Assembly: GCF_900129685.1 (NCBI RefSeq)
Contig: NZ_FQWM01000008.1
Location: forward strand, 1 to 64,000
Length of the DNA stretch: 64,000 nt
Origin: Cognatishimia maritima
GTDB taxonomy: Bacteria > Pseudomonadota > Alphaproteobacteria > Rhodobacterales > Rhodobacteraceae
Direction: 5' to 3'
The notes beneath the pieces are model-generated. The model searched no databases. It was not told the DNA's origin and worked only from the letters and a program-made list of their open reading frames with translations. How positions within the stretch are numbered: position 1 is the stretch's first letter; each line of letters opens with the position of its first letter. Positions 53,130 to 62,962 of the stretch are shown here, in pieces. The position numbers were made by a program, and so were the translations under genes.

Positions 53130-54545
53130 ATGCCGCTTAACCCTGCTGACCCTGATTTCCTCTCGGCGCTGGCTGCGCGCCTTCCAAAGGATACGCTCAG
53201 GGCACCTGAACCGCGCTATCTGGAAGAACCGCGAGGCCGTGCAACAGGGCTGGCTGGCGCGATTGCTTTGCCGCGCAGGGTGCAGGAGGTCAGCATCATT
53301 GTGAAAGCCTGCAATGACCACGGCGTTCCACTGATCCCATTCGGTGGGGGGACTGGATTGGTTGGCGGGCAATTAAGCGACGCGTTGCCTGCACCTTTGG
53401 TGATGTCACTCGAACGGATGAACCGTGTCCGGTCGGTGAATGCGCAATCCAATGTGATCGAGGTGGATGCGGGCTGCATCCTAGCAGATGTCCACGCTGC
53501 AGCAGAGGGTGCGGGTCGACTTTTCCCTTTGTCGCTAGCAGCCAAAGGTTCTGCGCAGATTGGCGGCAACTTGTCGACCAATGCAGGGGGCGTCAATGTG
53601 CTGCGCTATGGCAATGCGCGTGACCTGTGTCTGGGGCTAGAAGCTGTTCTGCCCAACGGCGACATTTGGCAAGGGCTGTCGCCGTTACGCAAAGACAACA
53701 CCGGATATGACCTGCGCAACCTTCTGATTGGGGCAGAGGGCACATTGGGCGTGATTACGGCTGCGTCGCTGAAACTATTTCCCCAGCCTTTCGCGCATGA
53801 AACCGCGCTTTTGGTCGTGCCCTCACCAGAGGCCGCGCTGGACCTGCTGGCGATGGCGCAGGATATGGTCGGCGAAGCGGTCAGCGCGTTTGAACTGATG
53901 TCGCGTCAAGCATTGGACTTCCTGGCAGAGACGATGCCAGAGGTTCGTTCCCCCTTCACCAACCACCCAGATTGGTTTGTCCTACTGGACTTTGGTCTTA
54001 GCCGCGCGCAGGCAGGTAATGCTGCCATGGAAACGCTGTTTGAGGCTGCTTTGAAAAATGGGCTGGTCAGCGATGGGTTCATCGCCTCTTCCAGTCAGCA
54101 GAGAGAAGATTTCTGGACCCTTCGGGAATCCATTCCCTTGGCGAACCGCGCAATTGGGTCGATCAGCAGCCATGACGTATCTCTGCCACTCGACTGCCTG
54201 CCGGTGTTCATTGAACAGGGTCAAAAGCTGGTTGAAGGATTTGGCGGGCTGCGCCTGAACTGCTTTGGGCATCTGGGGGACGGGAATTTGCACTTCAACG
54301 CATTTCCCCAAAAAGGAAGAAACAAAAGCGAATTCAGCCATTTGTCCGCGGAAATTAAATCTGCCGTGCACGACCTTGTTGCGCAGTTCGGTGGCTCGTT
54401 CAGCGCAGAACACGGCGTTGGTCGGCTTAAGACTGGTGATCTGCTGAAATACGCGGACCCAACCAAAATCGCCGCCATGAAAGCAATCAAGGCGGCGTTG
54501 GATCCGAATGGGATTATGAACCCCGGCGCGGTGCTTGAGGTCTAA
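53130..54545 (+). CDS. FAD-linked hydroxyacid dehydrogenase (glycolate oxidase / D-2-hydroxyglutarate dehydrogenase type)
   Basis: This 471-residue flavoprotein has the PCMH-type FAD domain ([19 protein letters not shown], about 67-85; [20 protein letters not shown], about 137-156). The C-terminal half has [17 protein letters not shown] and [20 protein letters not shown]. Substrates in the family include D-lactate, glycolate and D-2-hydroxyglutarate; the sequence alone does not settle which. Its stop overlaps the convergent apt gene by four bases. Confidence 0.9.
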   Translation: MPLNPADPDFLSALAARLPKDTLRAPEPRYLEEPRGRATGLAGAIALPRRVQEVSIIVKACNDHGVPLIPFGGGTGLVGGQLSDALPAPLVMSLERMNRVRSVNAQSNVIEVDAGCILADVHAAAEGAGRLFPLSLAAKGSAQIGGNLSTNAGGVNVLRYGNARDLCLGLEAVLPNGDIWQGLSPLRKDNTGYDLRNLLIGAEGTLGVITAASLKLFPQPFAHETALLVVPSPEAALDLLAMAQDMVGEAVSAFELMSRQALDFLAETMPEVRSPFTNHPDWFVLLDFGLSRAQAGNAAMETLFEAALKNGLVSDGFIASSSQQREDFWTLRESIPLANRAIGSISSHDVSLPLDCLPVFIEQGQKLVEGFGGLRLNCFGHLGDGNLHFNAFPQKGRNKSEFSHLSAEIKSAVHDLVAQFGGSFSAEHGVGRLKTGDLLKYADPTKIAAMKAIKAALDPNGIMNPGAVLEV

Positions 54546-55081
54546 AGCCCTTCAAATTCACACAGGGCGTGCACGTCCATGCCCATGGCCTCAAGTCGTT
54601 TGCGACCCCCAAGGTCTGGCAGATCGATGATAAAGCTGCAGGCCACGATCTCGCCGCCCAGACGCTCCACCAGTTTGATCCCGGCCTCTGCCGTACCGCC
54701 TGTGGCCAAGAGGTCATCTACGACAAGGATCTTTTCGCCGGGTTGGATCGCATCGTCGTGCACTTCGACGATCGCCTCGCCATATTCCAGCTCATAGTCT
54801 TGCGAGATCGTGGTGCCGGGCAGTTTGCCCTTCTTGCGGATCGGAACAAAGCCAACGCTAAGCTGGTGAGCAATTGCCCCGCCCAAAATAAACCCGCGCG
54901 CCTCTAGGCCAACAACCTTGTCGATCCGTTCGCCCGCATAGGGATGCAGCATCTGGTCGATTGCCATGCGAAACCCGCGCGGGTCCGCGAATAAGGTCGT
55001 CACATCGCGAAAGAGTATGCCCTCGTGAGGGAAGTCAACGATGGTACGAATATAGTCTTTGACGTCTGCGGATTTGCGCAT
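54542..55081 (-). CDS. apt: adenine phosphoribosyltransferase
   Basis: This 179-residue enzyme joins adenine and PRPP to give AMP. The PRPP loop is [20 protein letters not shown] (about 117-136), and the early [15 protein letters not shown] and [16 protein letters not shown] are family motifs. It lies 28 bases after mtnP, which releases adenine, so the pair forms a salvage route. Confidence 0.96.
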   Translation of the reverse strand: MRKSADVKDYIRTIVDFPHEGILFRDVTTLFADPRGFRMAIDQMLHPYAGERIDKVVGLEARGFILGGAIAHQLSVGFVPIRKKGKLPGTTISQDYELEYGEAIVEVHDDAIQPGEKILVVDDLLATGGTAEAGIKLVERLGGEIVACSFIIDLPDLGGRKRLEAMGMDVHALCEFEGL

Positions 55082-55109
55082 TTTGTCCTCAAATCTCGGT
55101 AGTGATCGG

Positions 55110-55988
55110 TCAGGTATTCAGAACACGGCCGGCAACCGCGTCTAGTTTGGCAACAACAGCTGGGTCGCGTGCCTCCGGTGCCGTCAGGATTGCATACTCT
55201 AGTGCCTTATCGCATCCGTGTGGGCAATCTTGGCGGTCTGCGCCCAAAAGGTCAGGCAAGCGTTTGACCAGATCACGTCCTTTGTCAGCATTGCCCATCA
55301 AGGTCTGGATGATCTGTGTCACGTCCACTTCGCCGTGGTCAGGGTGCCAGCTGTCGTAGTCGGTGATCATGGCGATGGAGGCATAACAAAGCTCTGCTTC
55401 TCGGGCGAGTTTCGCTTCGGGCATATTGGTCATGCCGATAACGTCACAGCCCCAGCTTTCGCGGTACATTTTGCTTTCGGCCAATGTAGAAAACTGAGGG
55501 CCTTCCATCGCCAGATAAGTCCCGCCTCGGTGCATCTTGATCCCGGCAGCTTTGCCTGCAGTCTCACAGGCATCCGAAAGGCGCGGGCAGGTCGGGTGGG
55601 CGACACTGACATGGGCCACGCACCCCGTGCCAAAGAAGGATTTTTCACGTGCAAAGGTGCGGTCAATGAATTGATCGACAACAACAAAATCACCCGGTGC
55701 CATTTCTTCGCGGAAAGACCCACAGGCCGATACAGAGATCACATCGGTCGCGCCAAGCCGCTTTAGGGCGTCGATATTCGCGCGGTACGGGACTGTAGTT
55801 GGCGAATGCTTATGCCCACGTCCATGACGCGGTAGAAAGGCCATTTTCACCCCGTTGAGCATGCCGGTCAGGATCTCGTCTGATGGATCGCCCCATGGCG
55901 TGTCGACCTTGGTCCAAGTAGCGTTTTCCAGCCCATCGATGTCATAGATGCCCGACCCGCCAATCACGGCAATCATTGTCTCTGTCAT
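55110..55988 (-). CDS. mtnP: S-methyl-5'-thioadenosine phosphorylase
   Basis: This 292-residue enzyme splits methylthioadenosine to adenine and methylthioribose-1-phosphate. The family start [19 protein letters not shown] and the phosphate-binding PRHGRGH are clear, as is the substrate motif [21 protein letters not shown] chose ATG 55988, with AGGAAG upstream; the ORF extends five residues further. It is the first gene of the mtnP-apt unit. Confidence 0.95.
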   Translation of the reverse strand: MTETMIAVIGGSGIYDIDGLENATWTKVDTPWGDPSDEILTGMLNGVKMAFLPRHGRGHKHSPTTVPYRANIDALKRLGATDVISVSACGSFREEMAPGDFVVVDQFIDRTFAREKSFFGTGCVAHVSVAHPTCPRLSDACETAGKAAGIKMHRGGTYLAMEGPQFSTLAESKMYRESWGCDVIGMTNMPEAKLAREAELCYASIAMITDYDSWHPDHGEVDVTQIIQTLMGNADKGRDLVKRLPDLLGADRQDCPHGCDKALEYAILTAPEARDPAVVAKLDAVAGRVLNT

Positions 55989-56181
55989 TGCACTTCCTGT
56001 CATTTACTTTGCGGCATTCTTGTCCTTGGTGCGCGCAGATGGCAATCCCATGCGGTGCAAATCTGTGCGATGGGCACGCGGACGTGATTGACAGCGCATA
56101 GGCTTCGGGCAGTACCCTTGTAGAAAGGGGGGATTTCCGATAGGCGCGGGGCAACGAATTGATGTCCCGATTGGAAGTCCG

Positions 56182-57822
56182 ATGAAACGCGCAGCATTGG
56201 CGAATTTCGCCAAGAATATCTCTCCGCCAAACTTGTCAATCATGCAGGATGAAGGCTGGTCCGTGCACCGCGTACGCACCGAGTTGCTGTCTGGCCTGAC
56301 AGTTGCGCTTGCGTTGGTGCCAGAGGCGGTGGCTTTTGCCTTTGTGGCAGGCGTGCACCCGTTGGTGGGCCTATATGCGGCCTTTCTGATCGGTTTGATC
56401 ACGGCCATCTTTGGCGGCCGCCCCGGTATGATTTCGGGCGCGACCGGCGCTTTGGCGGTTGTGATGGTGGCGCTGGTGGCAGAACACGGTGTTGAATACC
56501 TTTTTGCCACCGTTGTCCTGATGGGCATTCTACAGGTCATCGCTGGAGTGATGCAGTGGGGCAAATTCATTCGCCTCGTGCCGCATCCCGTGATGCTGGG
56601 CTTTGTAAACGGCCTGGCGATTGTGATCTTCCTTGCGCAGCTGACGCAGTTCAAAGACCCAGACGACACGACCCAATGGCTTCAGGGTGCTCAATTGATA
56701 AGCATGCTGGGTCTTGTAGGCCTGACGATGCTGATCATTTGGGGTTTGCCTAAGATCACCAACTTTATTCCGGCGCCGTTGGCGGGGATCGGTGTTGTGG
56801 CCTTGCTTGTGATTGGACTGGGGATTGATGTGCCAACTGTTGGCGATATGGCCTCGATCAAAGGCGATTTTCCAAGCTTCCACCTGCCTTTTGGCGAAGG
56901 TGTCGGCCTCTATGGTACGCCGCTTGCACCGTTCAATTTGGAAACTCTGCAAATCATTCTGCCCTATGCTGTGATCCTCGCGGCCATCGGCCTGATCGAA
57001 AGCCTGCTGACCTTGAACCTTGTTGGGGAGATCACGGGCAAACGTGGTGGTGCCTCGCAGGAATGTATCGCGCAGGGCGGCGCGAATATCGTGACCGGGT
57101 TCTTCGGTGGCATGGGTGGCTGCGCAATGATTGGCCAGTCGATGATCAACGTGAAATCGGGTGGCCGTACCCGGATTGCCGGGATCGTGGCAGCACTGTT
57201 TTTGCTCTTGTTCATTGTGGCGGCAAGCCCGCTGATCGAGCAAATCCCGCTGGCCGCATTGGTTGGTGTGATGTTCATGGTTGTGATCGGCACCTTTGCG
57301 TGGAACTCGATCAAGATCATGACCAAAGTGCCCTTCACAGATGCCTTTGTGATCGTCCTAGTCACCGTCGTGACCGTCGCAACCGACCTTGCGATTGCCG
57401 TTGTTGTCGGCGTGATCGTCTCGGCGCTGGCCTACGCGTGGAACAACGCGCGCCGTATTCACGCGATTGAACGCGAGTCGGTGACTGACAAGGGCGCGAA
57501 GGTTTATGAAATACAGGGGCCGTTGTTTTTTGGTTCGACAGACGGGTTTGTTGAACTCTTCAAGATCGATCAGGATCCAAAAACTGTGATCGTCGATTTT
57601 AAATATAGCCGTGTGGTGGACCAATCCGCCCTACAAGCCATTGAGGCCGTGGCCGGGAAGTACGAGGACTCAGGAAAAGAATTGATCCTGCGCCACCTCA
57701 GCCGTGATTGTCACCAACTGCTGACCAAGGCGGGCCACTTGATGGTCGATAGCGACGACGACCCGGAATATGGCGTCGCGGTCGACTATAGCGTGCGCAC
57801 AGGTATTTTGGGCGGTCACTAG
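56182..57822 (+). CDS. SulP-family anion transporter with STAS domain
   Basis: This 546-residue inner-membrane protein has about 12 hydrophobic helices of the SulP/SLC26 type. Signatures are LVPEAVAFAFVAGVHPLVGL (about 49-68), FGGRPGMISGATGALAVVMV and GGMGGCAMIGQSMINVKSGG. A C-terminal STAS domain starts near YEIQGPLFFGSTDGF (about 443-457). It may carry sulfate, bicarbonate or another anion; no sulfur- or carbon-metabolism gene sits beside it to decide. Confidence 0.92.
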   Translation: MKRAALANFAKNISPPNLSIMQDEGWSVHRVRTELLSGLTVALALVPEAVAFAFVAGVHPLVGLYAAFLIGLITAIFGGRPGMISGATGALAVVMVALVAEHGVEYLFATVVLMGILQVIAGVMQWGKFIRLVPHPVMLGFVNGLAIVIFLAQLTQFKDPDDTTQWLQGAQLISMLGLVGLTMLIIWGLPKITNFIPAPLAGIGVVALLVIGLGIDVPTVGDMASIKGDFPSFHLPFGEGVGLYGTPLAPFNLETLQIILPYAVILAAIGLIESLLTLNLVGEITGKRGGASQECIAQGGANIVTGFFGGMGGCAMIGQSMINVKSGGRTRIAGIVAALFLLLFIVAASPLIEQIPLAALVGVMFMVVIGTFAWNSIKIMTKVPFTDAFVIVLVTVVTVATDLAIAVVVGVIVSALAYAWNNARRIHAIERESVTDKGAKVYEIQGPLFFGSTDGFVELFKIDQDPKTVIVDFKYSRVVDQSALQAIEAVAGKYEDSGKELILRHLSRDCHQLLTKAGHLMVDSDDDPEYGVAVDYSVRTGILGGH

Positions 57823-57848
57823 ATCCAATTATATGGCTTGATTACCTG

Positions 57849-57887
57849 AGACCCTGGAGCATCCGCTTCGGGGTCTTTCGTTTCTTG
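57849..57887 (+). terminator. rho-independent terminator after the SulP gene
   Basis: AGACCC pairs with GGGTCT and, inside, GGAGC with GCTTC around a four-base loop, followed by TTCGTTTCTTG. The rest of the intergenic stretch to 58047 shows no gene. Confidence 0.65.
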
Positions 57888-58047
57888 CCTCGGCTGAATT
57901 TTCAGTGTGAGAGACGCGCGGGCGAATGACTCAGAAGGTAGTTCGCAATACCCGAAGGGCTTGCAGCGCTGCGTGCTGCATGCTCTATGCATTGAAACGC
58001 GGCGACAGATCCGGCGATAGGTTTGCAAAGAAAGAGGGCAGACACTG

Positions 58048-58554
58048 GTGTTTCACCTGTCTCAGGAAAGTGAAGATGATTGGTGGGAGGTCGAGGCCCT
58101 CTATGACCTTTGTTTCGCACCCGGACGAGAAGCCCTGTCATCCTACCGTCTGCGTGATGGGGTCGATCCTGTGGCCGATCTGTCCCTCGTGGCCCGCGAT
58201 GGCGATCAAATCTTGGCAGGTGCGATCCGGTTTTGGCCGGTCAAAGTTGGAGACAATACCGCTTTGCTTCTTGGCCCGGTCGCGGTGCACCCGACCCGGC
58301 AGGGCGAAGGGTTGGGCGCCTTTTTGATCCGTGAAAGCCTAAGCATTGCCAAGGACCTAGGTTGGGACAGGGTGATCCTTGTCGGGGACGCGCCGTATTA
58401 TTCCCGTTTCGGCTTTGTAAAGCTTGACGATGTTGTCATGCCGCCACCAACCAACCCGGAGCGCGTTTTGGGCGTCGCGCTGGTAGATGGCGCATGGACG
58501 AACGTTGCCGGACAGGTGATCCGGCTTTCTGACACGCCAAAGTCCATGGGTTGA
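58048..58554 (+). CDS. YhbS-type GNAT acetyltransferase
   Basis: This 168-residue protein matches the COG3153-type N-acetyltransferases. The acetyl-CoA loop is VHPTRQGEGLGAFLIRESLS (about 82-101), followed by VILVGDAPYYSRFGF (near 111-125). The substrate is unknown. It appears to start at a GTG, with GAGGG about ten bases upstream. The following EcsC-like gene lies about 30 bases downstream. Confidence 0.88.
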   Translation: MFHLSQESEDDWWEVEALYDLCFAPGREALSSYRLRDGVDPVADLSLVARDGDQILAGAIRFWPVKVGDNTALLLGPVAVHPTRQGEGLGAFLIRESLSIAKDLGWDRVILVGDAPYYSRFGFVKLDDVVMPPPTNPERVLGVALVDGAWTNVAGQVIRLSDTPKSMG

Positions 58555-58585
58555 AACCCGGCGAGGTCTTCCCACCTTGAAGGGT

Positions 58586-59359
58586 ATGGAACAGAAAACG
58601 CTAGAGACAACCGCCATGGTGATTGACCCGACACCCAAGCTTGAGGCGCTGGCGAAGCGCTATCGCGAAGCCGGAGGCGTTGGGATTGAGTTGTTGAACA
58701 TGCTCGGAGCGCAGGCCGATGGTTTGGTTGAAAGCCTACCGCGCGCTGTCAAAGACCGGCTACACTCGGCAACTGAAGCAGCGTTGGTGCAGGCGATGAA
58801 GGCCGCCACTGGCTCTCGCAAGGTAATCCGCTCGGGGCAGCCGAACTGGTTGCAAACGGCCGTGGCGACCTCAATGGGGGCAGCGGGCGGCATTGGTGGC
58901 GTGGGAACGGCGCTTGCAGAACTGCCTCTCACTACAACCGTGTTGCTGCGCACGATCCAAGATGTCGCCGAAGGACGCGGGTTTGATCCGGCATCAGACA
59001 ATGTTCAGTTTGATTGCATACAGGTCTTTGCGGCGGCAGGGCCCCTGTCTCAGGATGACGGTGCTGACCTTGGATTTCTCGGTGCGCGTATGGCGCTTTC
59101 AAGTGGTGGCACGAAAAAACTGCTGTCTTGGGTGGCACCGCGTCTAGCGACTGTGTTTGGACAGAAACTGGCTGCGCAGGCGGTGCCTGTTTTGGGGGCG
59201 GCAGCGGGCGCGGCCACGAACTATACGTTCATCAACTATTACCGTGAGATGGCGCATGTGCACTTCGGCCTGCGCCGCTTGGCGATTGATGCCAATATCG
59301 GCGACGCAGAACTTGTTGACCGGTTCCGTGCCCTAGCACTGCACCCAAAGATTAGGTGA
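58586..59359 (+). CDS. EcsC-family protein
   Basis: This 257-residue protein matches the EcsC family by its VATSMGAAGGIGGVGTALAE (about 92-111) and GGTKKLLSWVAPRLATVFGQ stretches, and by the end NYTFINYYREMAHVHFGLRR. It may associate with the membrane; its role is unknown. The ATG at 58586 is my choice, with a TTG at 58577 possible. Its stop abuts the ptsP stop on the other strand with no gap. Confidence 0.85.
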   Translation: MEQKTLETTAMVIDPTPKLEALAKRYREAGGVGIELLNMLGAQADGLVESLPRAVKDRLHSATEAALVQAMKAATGSRKVIRSGQPNWLQTAVATSMGAAGGIGGVGTALAELPLTTTVLLRTIQDVAEGRGFDPASDNVQFDCIQVFAAAGPLSQDDGADLGFLGARMALSSGGTKKLLSWVAPRLATVFGQKLAAQAVPVLGAAAGAATNYTFINYYREMAHVHFGLRRLAIDANIGDAELVDRFRALALHPKIR

Positions 59360-61612
59360 TCACGCGTCCGGATTGGCAGTGCGCAGGTACTCTTTGACCG
59401 CATTGCGTACAGATTGATCTCCACGCTCGCGCGCTTCGTGAATGATGGCACGCACCTCTTCCAAGTTGGTCCGTCGCAACAGGCTTTTGACCGGCCCGAT
59501 CGAGGCAGGGCGCATCGACAGAACGCGCAGGCCCATGGCCGCAAGGCAAAGTGCCTCAAGCGGGCGACCCGCATCTTCGCCGCAGAAACTCAGCGGGGTC
59601 TGCGTGCTGCGACACCGATTCACAATGCCTTCGATGAAGGTCAGGAAGCTAACGTTCAAAGTGTCATACCGCCGGCGCACGCGTTCGTTTTCCCGGTCGG
59701 CGGCAAAGAAGAACTGTTTCAGGTCATTGCCACCGATTGAGATAAAGTCAACTTCTTCAAAGAACTTCTGCGGCGCGAAACCCAGCGACGGCGTTTCCAG
59801 CATTGCGCCGACGCGCAGTTCTGAGGGCAGGGGGTGGCCTAGGATTTTTTCGCGCGCGACAGCCTTGTCCATCTCGGCTTTGGCGGCAGTGAACTCTTCG
59901 TATTGTGCAATGAATGGGAACATCACCGTCAGTGGCCGCCCCGCCGCTGCCCGTAAGAGCGCCTGAAGCTGCATGCGCAGCACACCGGGTTTATCGAGGC
60001 CGACACGGATCGCGCGCCAACCAAGCGCCGGGTTGGGCTCGTCCTGCGGGGCCATGTAAGGAAGCACCTTGTCTGACCCGATATCAAGCGTACGGAACAC
60101 CACGCGCTTGCCCTTGGCGGAGTCCATCACCCGAGAATAAAGTTCAGCCAATTCCGTTCGGCGCGGCATCTGGTTGCGAATGAGGAACTGCAGTTCGGTG
60201 CGAAACAACCCTACGCCTTCAGCACCAGAGCCTGCAAGCGACGGTAAGTCGGCCATCAACCCTGCGTTCATCATCAGTTGAATGGTCGTCCCATCCAGCG
60301 TTTCGGCAGGCTTGTCGCGGATCGACGCATAACGCGTTTGCGCATCAGTCTGCATCGCCATCTTATCGCGGAATGCTGTAGCGACGGTTTCATCGGGGCG
60401 CAGGTGCACGACACCTTCGTCGCCATCAACCATGATGGTGTCACCGTTCAGCGCCTCGGTCGTAATCCGCTCGGCATGCACAATCAGTGGGATCGCGAGG
60501 GCGCGCGCGACAATGGCAGCATGTGAGCCGACAGAACCTTCTTCCAGCACGACGCCCTTCAGCTTGCGATCGTATTCCAGCAGTTCCGCTGGTCCGATAT
60601 TGCGTGCCACAAGGATCGGGTTTTCTGGCATTTCCGCCCCGGTGTCGCGGCCTTGACCTGTCAAGATTCGCAGCAGCCGGTTCGAGAGGTCGTCAAGGTC
60701 GTGCAACCGGTCACGCAGGTAGGCGTCCGTCGCTTGCCCCATGCGCGCACGGGCAATGGACTGCTCTTTTTCCACAGCAGCCTCTGCCGAAAGTCCCTGT
60801 CCGATGTCTTGCTTCATCCGCTTAAGCCAACCCTTAGAGTTGGCAAACATGCGGTAGGCTTCCATCACCTGTAGCTGATCTTTGTCGCCGCCAAGCGCAC
60901 CCTCCAGCATACGGTCCACACCGACGCGCAACTCTTCAATCGCGGCCTCAAGTCTTTGGACCTCTGTTTCTGGGTCATCAGCGATTGGGTTAGAGATCAC
61001 AACACGCGGTTCGTGCAGCCAGACCTTACCTTCGGCGGCGCCCTCCTGGGCCGTACCGCCACGGATCAAAACAGACTGCTGGTGCAGTGGCGACAGGGCA
61101 GCGCCTTCGCCGACAAAGGCACCCAATTCGGTCATTTCGGCAATCACCATCGCCACGACCTCAAGCGCGTAGACCTCATCAGAGGAATAGTTGCGGGCTT
61201 CTTTGGATTGAACCACCAAAACACCGAGGTTTTCGCCAAGGCGCTGGATCGGAATGCCGCAGAAAGAGCTGTAAATCTCTTCGCCGGTTTCCGGCATATA
61301 GCGGAAACCGCTTTCGGATGGCGCGTCCGCACTGTTTACCACGCGGCCTTTCTTGGCGACGCGGCCCACAAGGCCCTCACCGATCCGCAGGCGTGTTTGG
61401 TGGACGGACTCTGGCTTAAGGCCTTCTGTGGCACAGAGCTCTAGCGTCTCGGGGTCGCGGAACAAATAGATCGAACACACCTCGGTCCCCATAGAGGAAG
61501 CGATCAATCGCGTGATCTTATCCAGACGCGCCTGACCGGCGCTATGCTCTGCCATGGCTTCGCGTAAGCGCAGGAGCAGCTTGCGGCTTTCGCTTTCGAA
61601 ATTTTTGGCCAT
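59360..61612 (-). CDS. ptsP: phosphoenolpyruvate-protein phosphotransferase PtsP (nitrogen-PTS enzyme I)
   Basis: This 750-residue protein has an N-terminal GAF domain (about 20-160), which separates enzyme I-Ntr from sugar enzyme I. The phosphohistidine domain has GSVGSHAAIVARAL (histidine near 368), and the PEP-binding barrel has GVGLFRTELQFLIRNQMPRR and SIGGNDLKQFFFAADREN. It takes phosphate from PEP to NPr, signalling nitrogen or carbon status. In related genomes it is usually beside lysC; here an acyltransferase intervenes. Confidence 0.95.
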   Translation of the reverse strand: MAKNFESESRKLLLRLREAMAEHSAGQARLDKITRLIASSMGTEVCSIYLFRDPETLELCATEGLKPESVHQTRLRIGEGLVGRVAKKGRVVNSADAPSESGFRYMPETGEEIYSSFCGIPIQRLGENLGVLVVQSKEARNYSSDEVYALEVVAMVIAEMTELGAFVGEGAALSPLHQQSVLIRGGTAQEGAAEGKVWLHEPRVVISNPIADDPETEVQRLEAAIEELRVGVDRMLEGALGGDKDQLQVMEAYRMFANSKGWLKRMKQDIGQGLSAEAAVEKEQSIARARMGQATDAYLRDRLHDLDDLSNRLLRILTGQGRDTGAEMPENPILVARNIGPAELLEYDRKLKGVVLEEGSVGSHAAIVARALAIPLIVHAERITTEALNGDTIMVDGDEGVVHLRPDETVATAFRDKMAMQTDAQTRYASIRDKPAETLDGTTIQLMMNAGLMADLPSLAGSGAEGVGLFRTELQFLIRNQMPRRTELAELYSRVMDSAKGKRVVFRTLDIGSDKVLPYMAPQDEPNPALGWRAIRVGLDKPGVLRMQLQALLRAAAGRPLTVMFPFIAQYEEFTAAKAEMDKAVAREKILGHPLPSELRVGAMLETPSLGFAPQKFFEEVDFISIGGNDLKQFFFAADRENERVRRRYDTLNVSFLTFIEGIVNRCRSTQTPLSFCGEDAGRPLEALCLAAMGLRVLSMRPASIGPVKSLLRRTNLEEVRAIIHEARERGDQSVRNAVKEYLRTANPDA

Positions 61613-61725
61613 GTAAGTTTTTTTCCCGATGTTCCGGAAACAAGTTATAGGCGAGGTCGCCGGATGATGAAAATACTTAGTTCGGTTCGCATCAAATATA
61701 TGCAGCGCAGTCCGATGTAATGTGC

Positions 61726-62817
61726 CTATTTATTAGCGGTTGATTGGTGGGTGCCAATCGGAGTCATCAAAAGGCCGGGAGCATGAGGCGCTTTGCGCGA
61801 CGCTGCAATAATACGTGCCAATTTTAGGCTTGGCATTTCGACAAACCGATAACTCACGAAAGAAAGCGCGACTGTCGCAAGTACGGCCACCGCCGCTTGG
61901 CTCCATCCGCTCATCCACATGCCCAGACAGTGGTTGACGGGTTCATGCAGTAGATAGACCGAGAAACTGATGGTTCCGAGTTTCTGACATGACTGCGAAC
62001 TCAAGACCAGCGACCTTTGTAAGGACTTGATCGTCATCGCCGATGTGAACACAACACTTGCGGCGCCCCAAGCGATCAACCCGGTCTCAAACCGCACGGA
62101 CGGGTGCTGGAAATGTTTGAACCCAACCCATTGCGAGAAGATGAGCACGACCGCGGAGATGGCTCCGCACCACCGCAAGGCGCGCCCGGAAACATGCCCT
62201 GCCGACCAACTCCAGACCGCATAGCCCCAAAGGGCTGCGTTCAACATCGCGATGCGTTCGAAAGGCAGCCGTGTCGCAGACCACATTGACCATAGCGCGG
62301 CTGCGATGAGGCAAATGGCAAACCCAATGCAGACATGCGTCGCATGTTTCGGTTTGCTCACGATGAAGACAAAAGCGAAGAACGCGTACCAGACATATTC
62401 AAGCGAAAGCGACCACGCCACACCAAGAGCCGCCGGATGGCCGACATATTCAAAGACCAGCAACGCATTGGAAATATAGGACGCAACGCCGAAGTCACTG
62501 ACATGGAAATAGGCGGGCACGCCAATCCAGCCCAACATGATAACCAAGGCGAAGGTCACCAAATACATCGGCATAATGCGAAAAAGGCGCTGCAGCCAAT
62601 AGGTTCGCCATGAGAGCGTTTTCTGCACAGCAAGAGGGATCACAAAGCCGCTGATCATAAAAAACAGCGCGACCCCAAAAACACCGGGCCCAAGGCGCAA
62701 GAACCAATCTGCGCCGCCTTGGGCTGCGCGCTCGACGTAATGCTGCGCTACGACCGCTGCTGCTGCAACAAAGCGCAGGGTGTCCACATGGGCCAACCGT
62801 CCGCCTCGATCCGCCAT
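61726..62817 (-). CDS. acyltransferase-3 family membrane protein
   Basis: This 363-residue protein has about ten membrane helices and the acyltransferase-3 start HVDTLRFVAAAAVVAQHYVE (about 10-29). Other family parts are FFMISGFVIPLAVQKTLSWR and GTISFSVYLLHEPVNHCLG. It should O-acylate a surface sugar or lipid. The ATG at 62817 has GGAGAGG upstream; a TTG at 62841 is less likely. It lies between lysC and ptsP as the only surface-modification gene in that stretch. Confidence 0.9.
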   Translation of the reverse strand: MADRGGRLAHVDTLRFVAAAAVVAQHYVERAAQGGADWFLRLGPGVFGVALFFMISGFVIPLAVQKTLSWRTYWLQRLFRIMPMYLVTFALVIMLGWIGVPAYFHVSDFGVASYISNALLVFEYVGHPAALGVAWSLSLEYVWYAFFAFVFIVSKPKHATHVCIGFAICLIAAALWSMWSATRLPFERIAMLNAALWGYAVWSWSAGHVSGRALRWCGAISAVVLIFSQWVGFKHFQHPSVRFETGLIAWGAASVVFTSAMTIKSLQRSLVLSSQSCQKLGTISFSVYLLHEPVNHCLGMWMSGWSQAAVAVLATVALSFVSYRFVEMPSLKLARIIAASRKAPHAPGLLMTPIGTHQSTANK

Positions 62818-62882
62818 AGTGCCTCTCCATTGATTGCCCAAGGGCAGTCAATCGATGAGGAACAAAGATATGGTTAATGGAG

Positions 62883-62904
62883 GCCTGCTTGCTTCGGAGC
62901 AGGC
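62883..62904. terminator. hairpin downstream of lysC
   Basis: GCCTGCT and AGCAGGC form a seven-pair stem around an eight-base loop, just beyond the stronger lysC terminator. It may act in tandem with it. Confidence 0.35.
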
Positions 62905-62905
62905 A

Positions 62906-62942
62906 CAAAAAAACCGCCCATCAATGATGAGAGCGGTTTTTG
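62906..62942 (-). terminator. rho-independent terminator after lysC
   Basis: AAAAACCGC and GCGGTTTTT pair over a loop of about 15 bases; on the minus strand a run of T follows. It is placed just after the lysC stop. Confidence 0.8.
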
Positions 62943-62962
62943 TTGCTTCGATTGCGTCGGCC

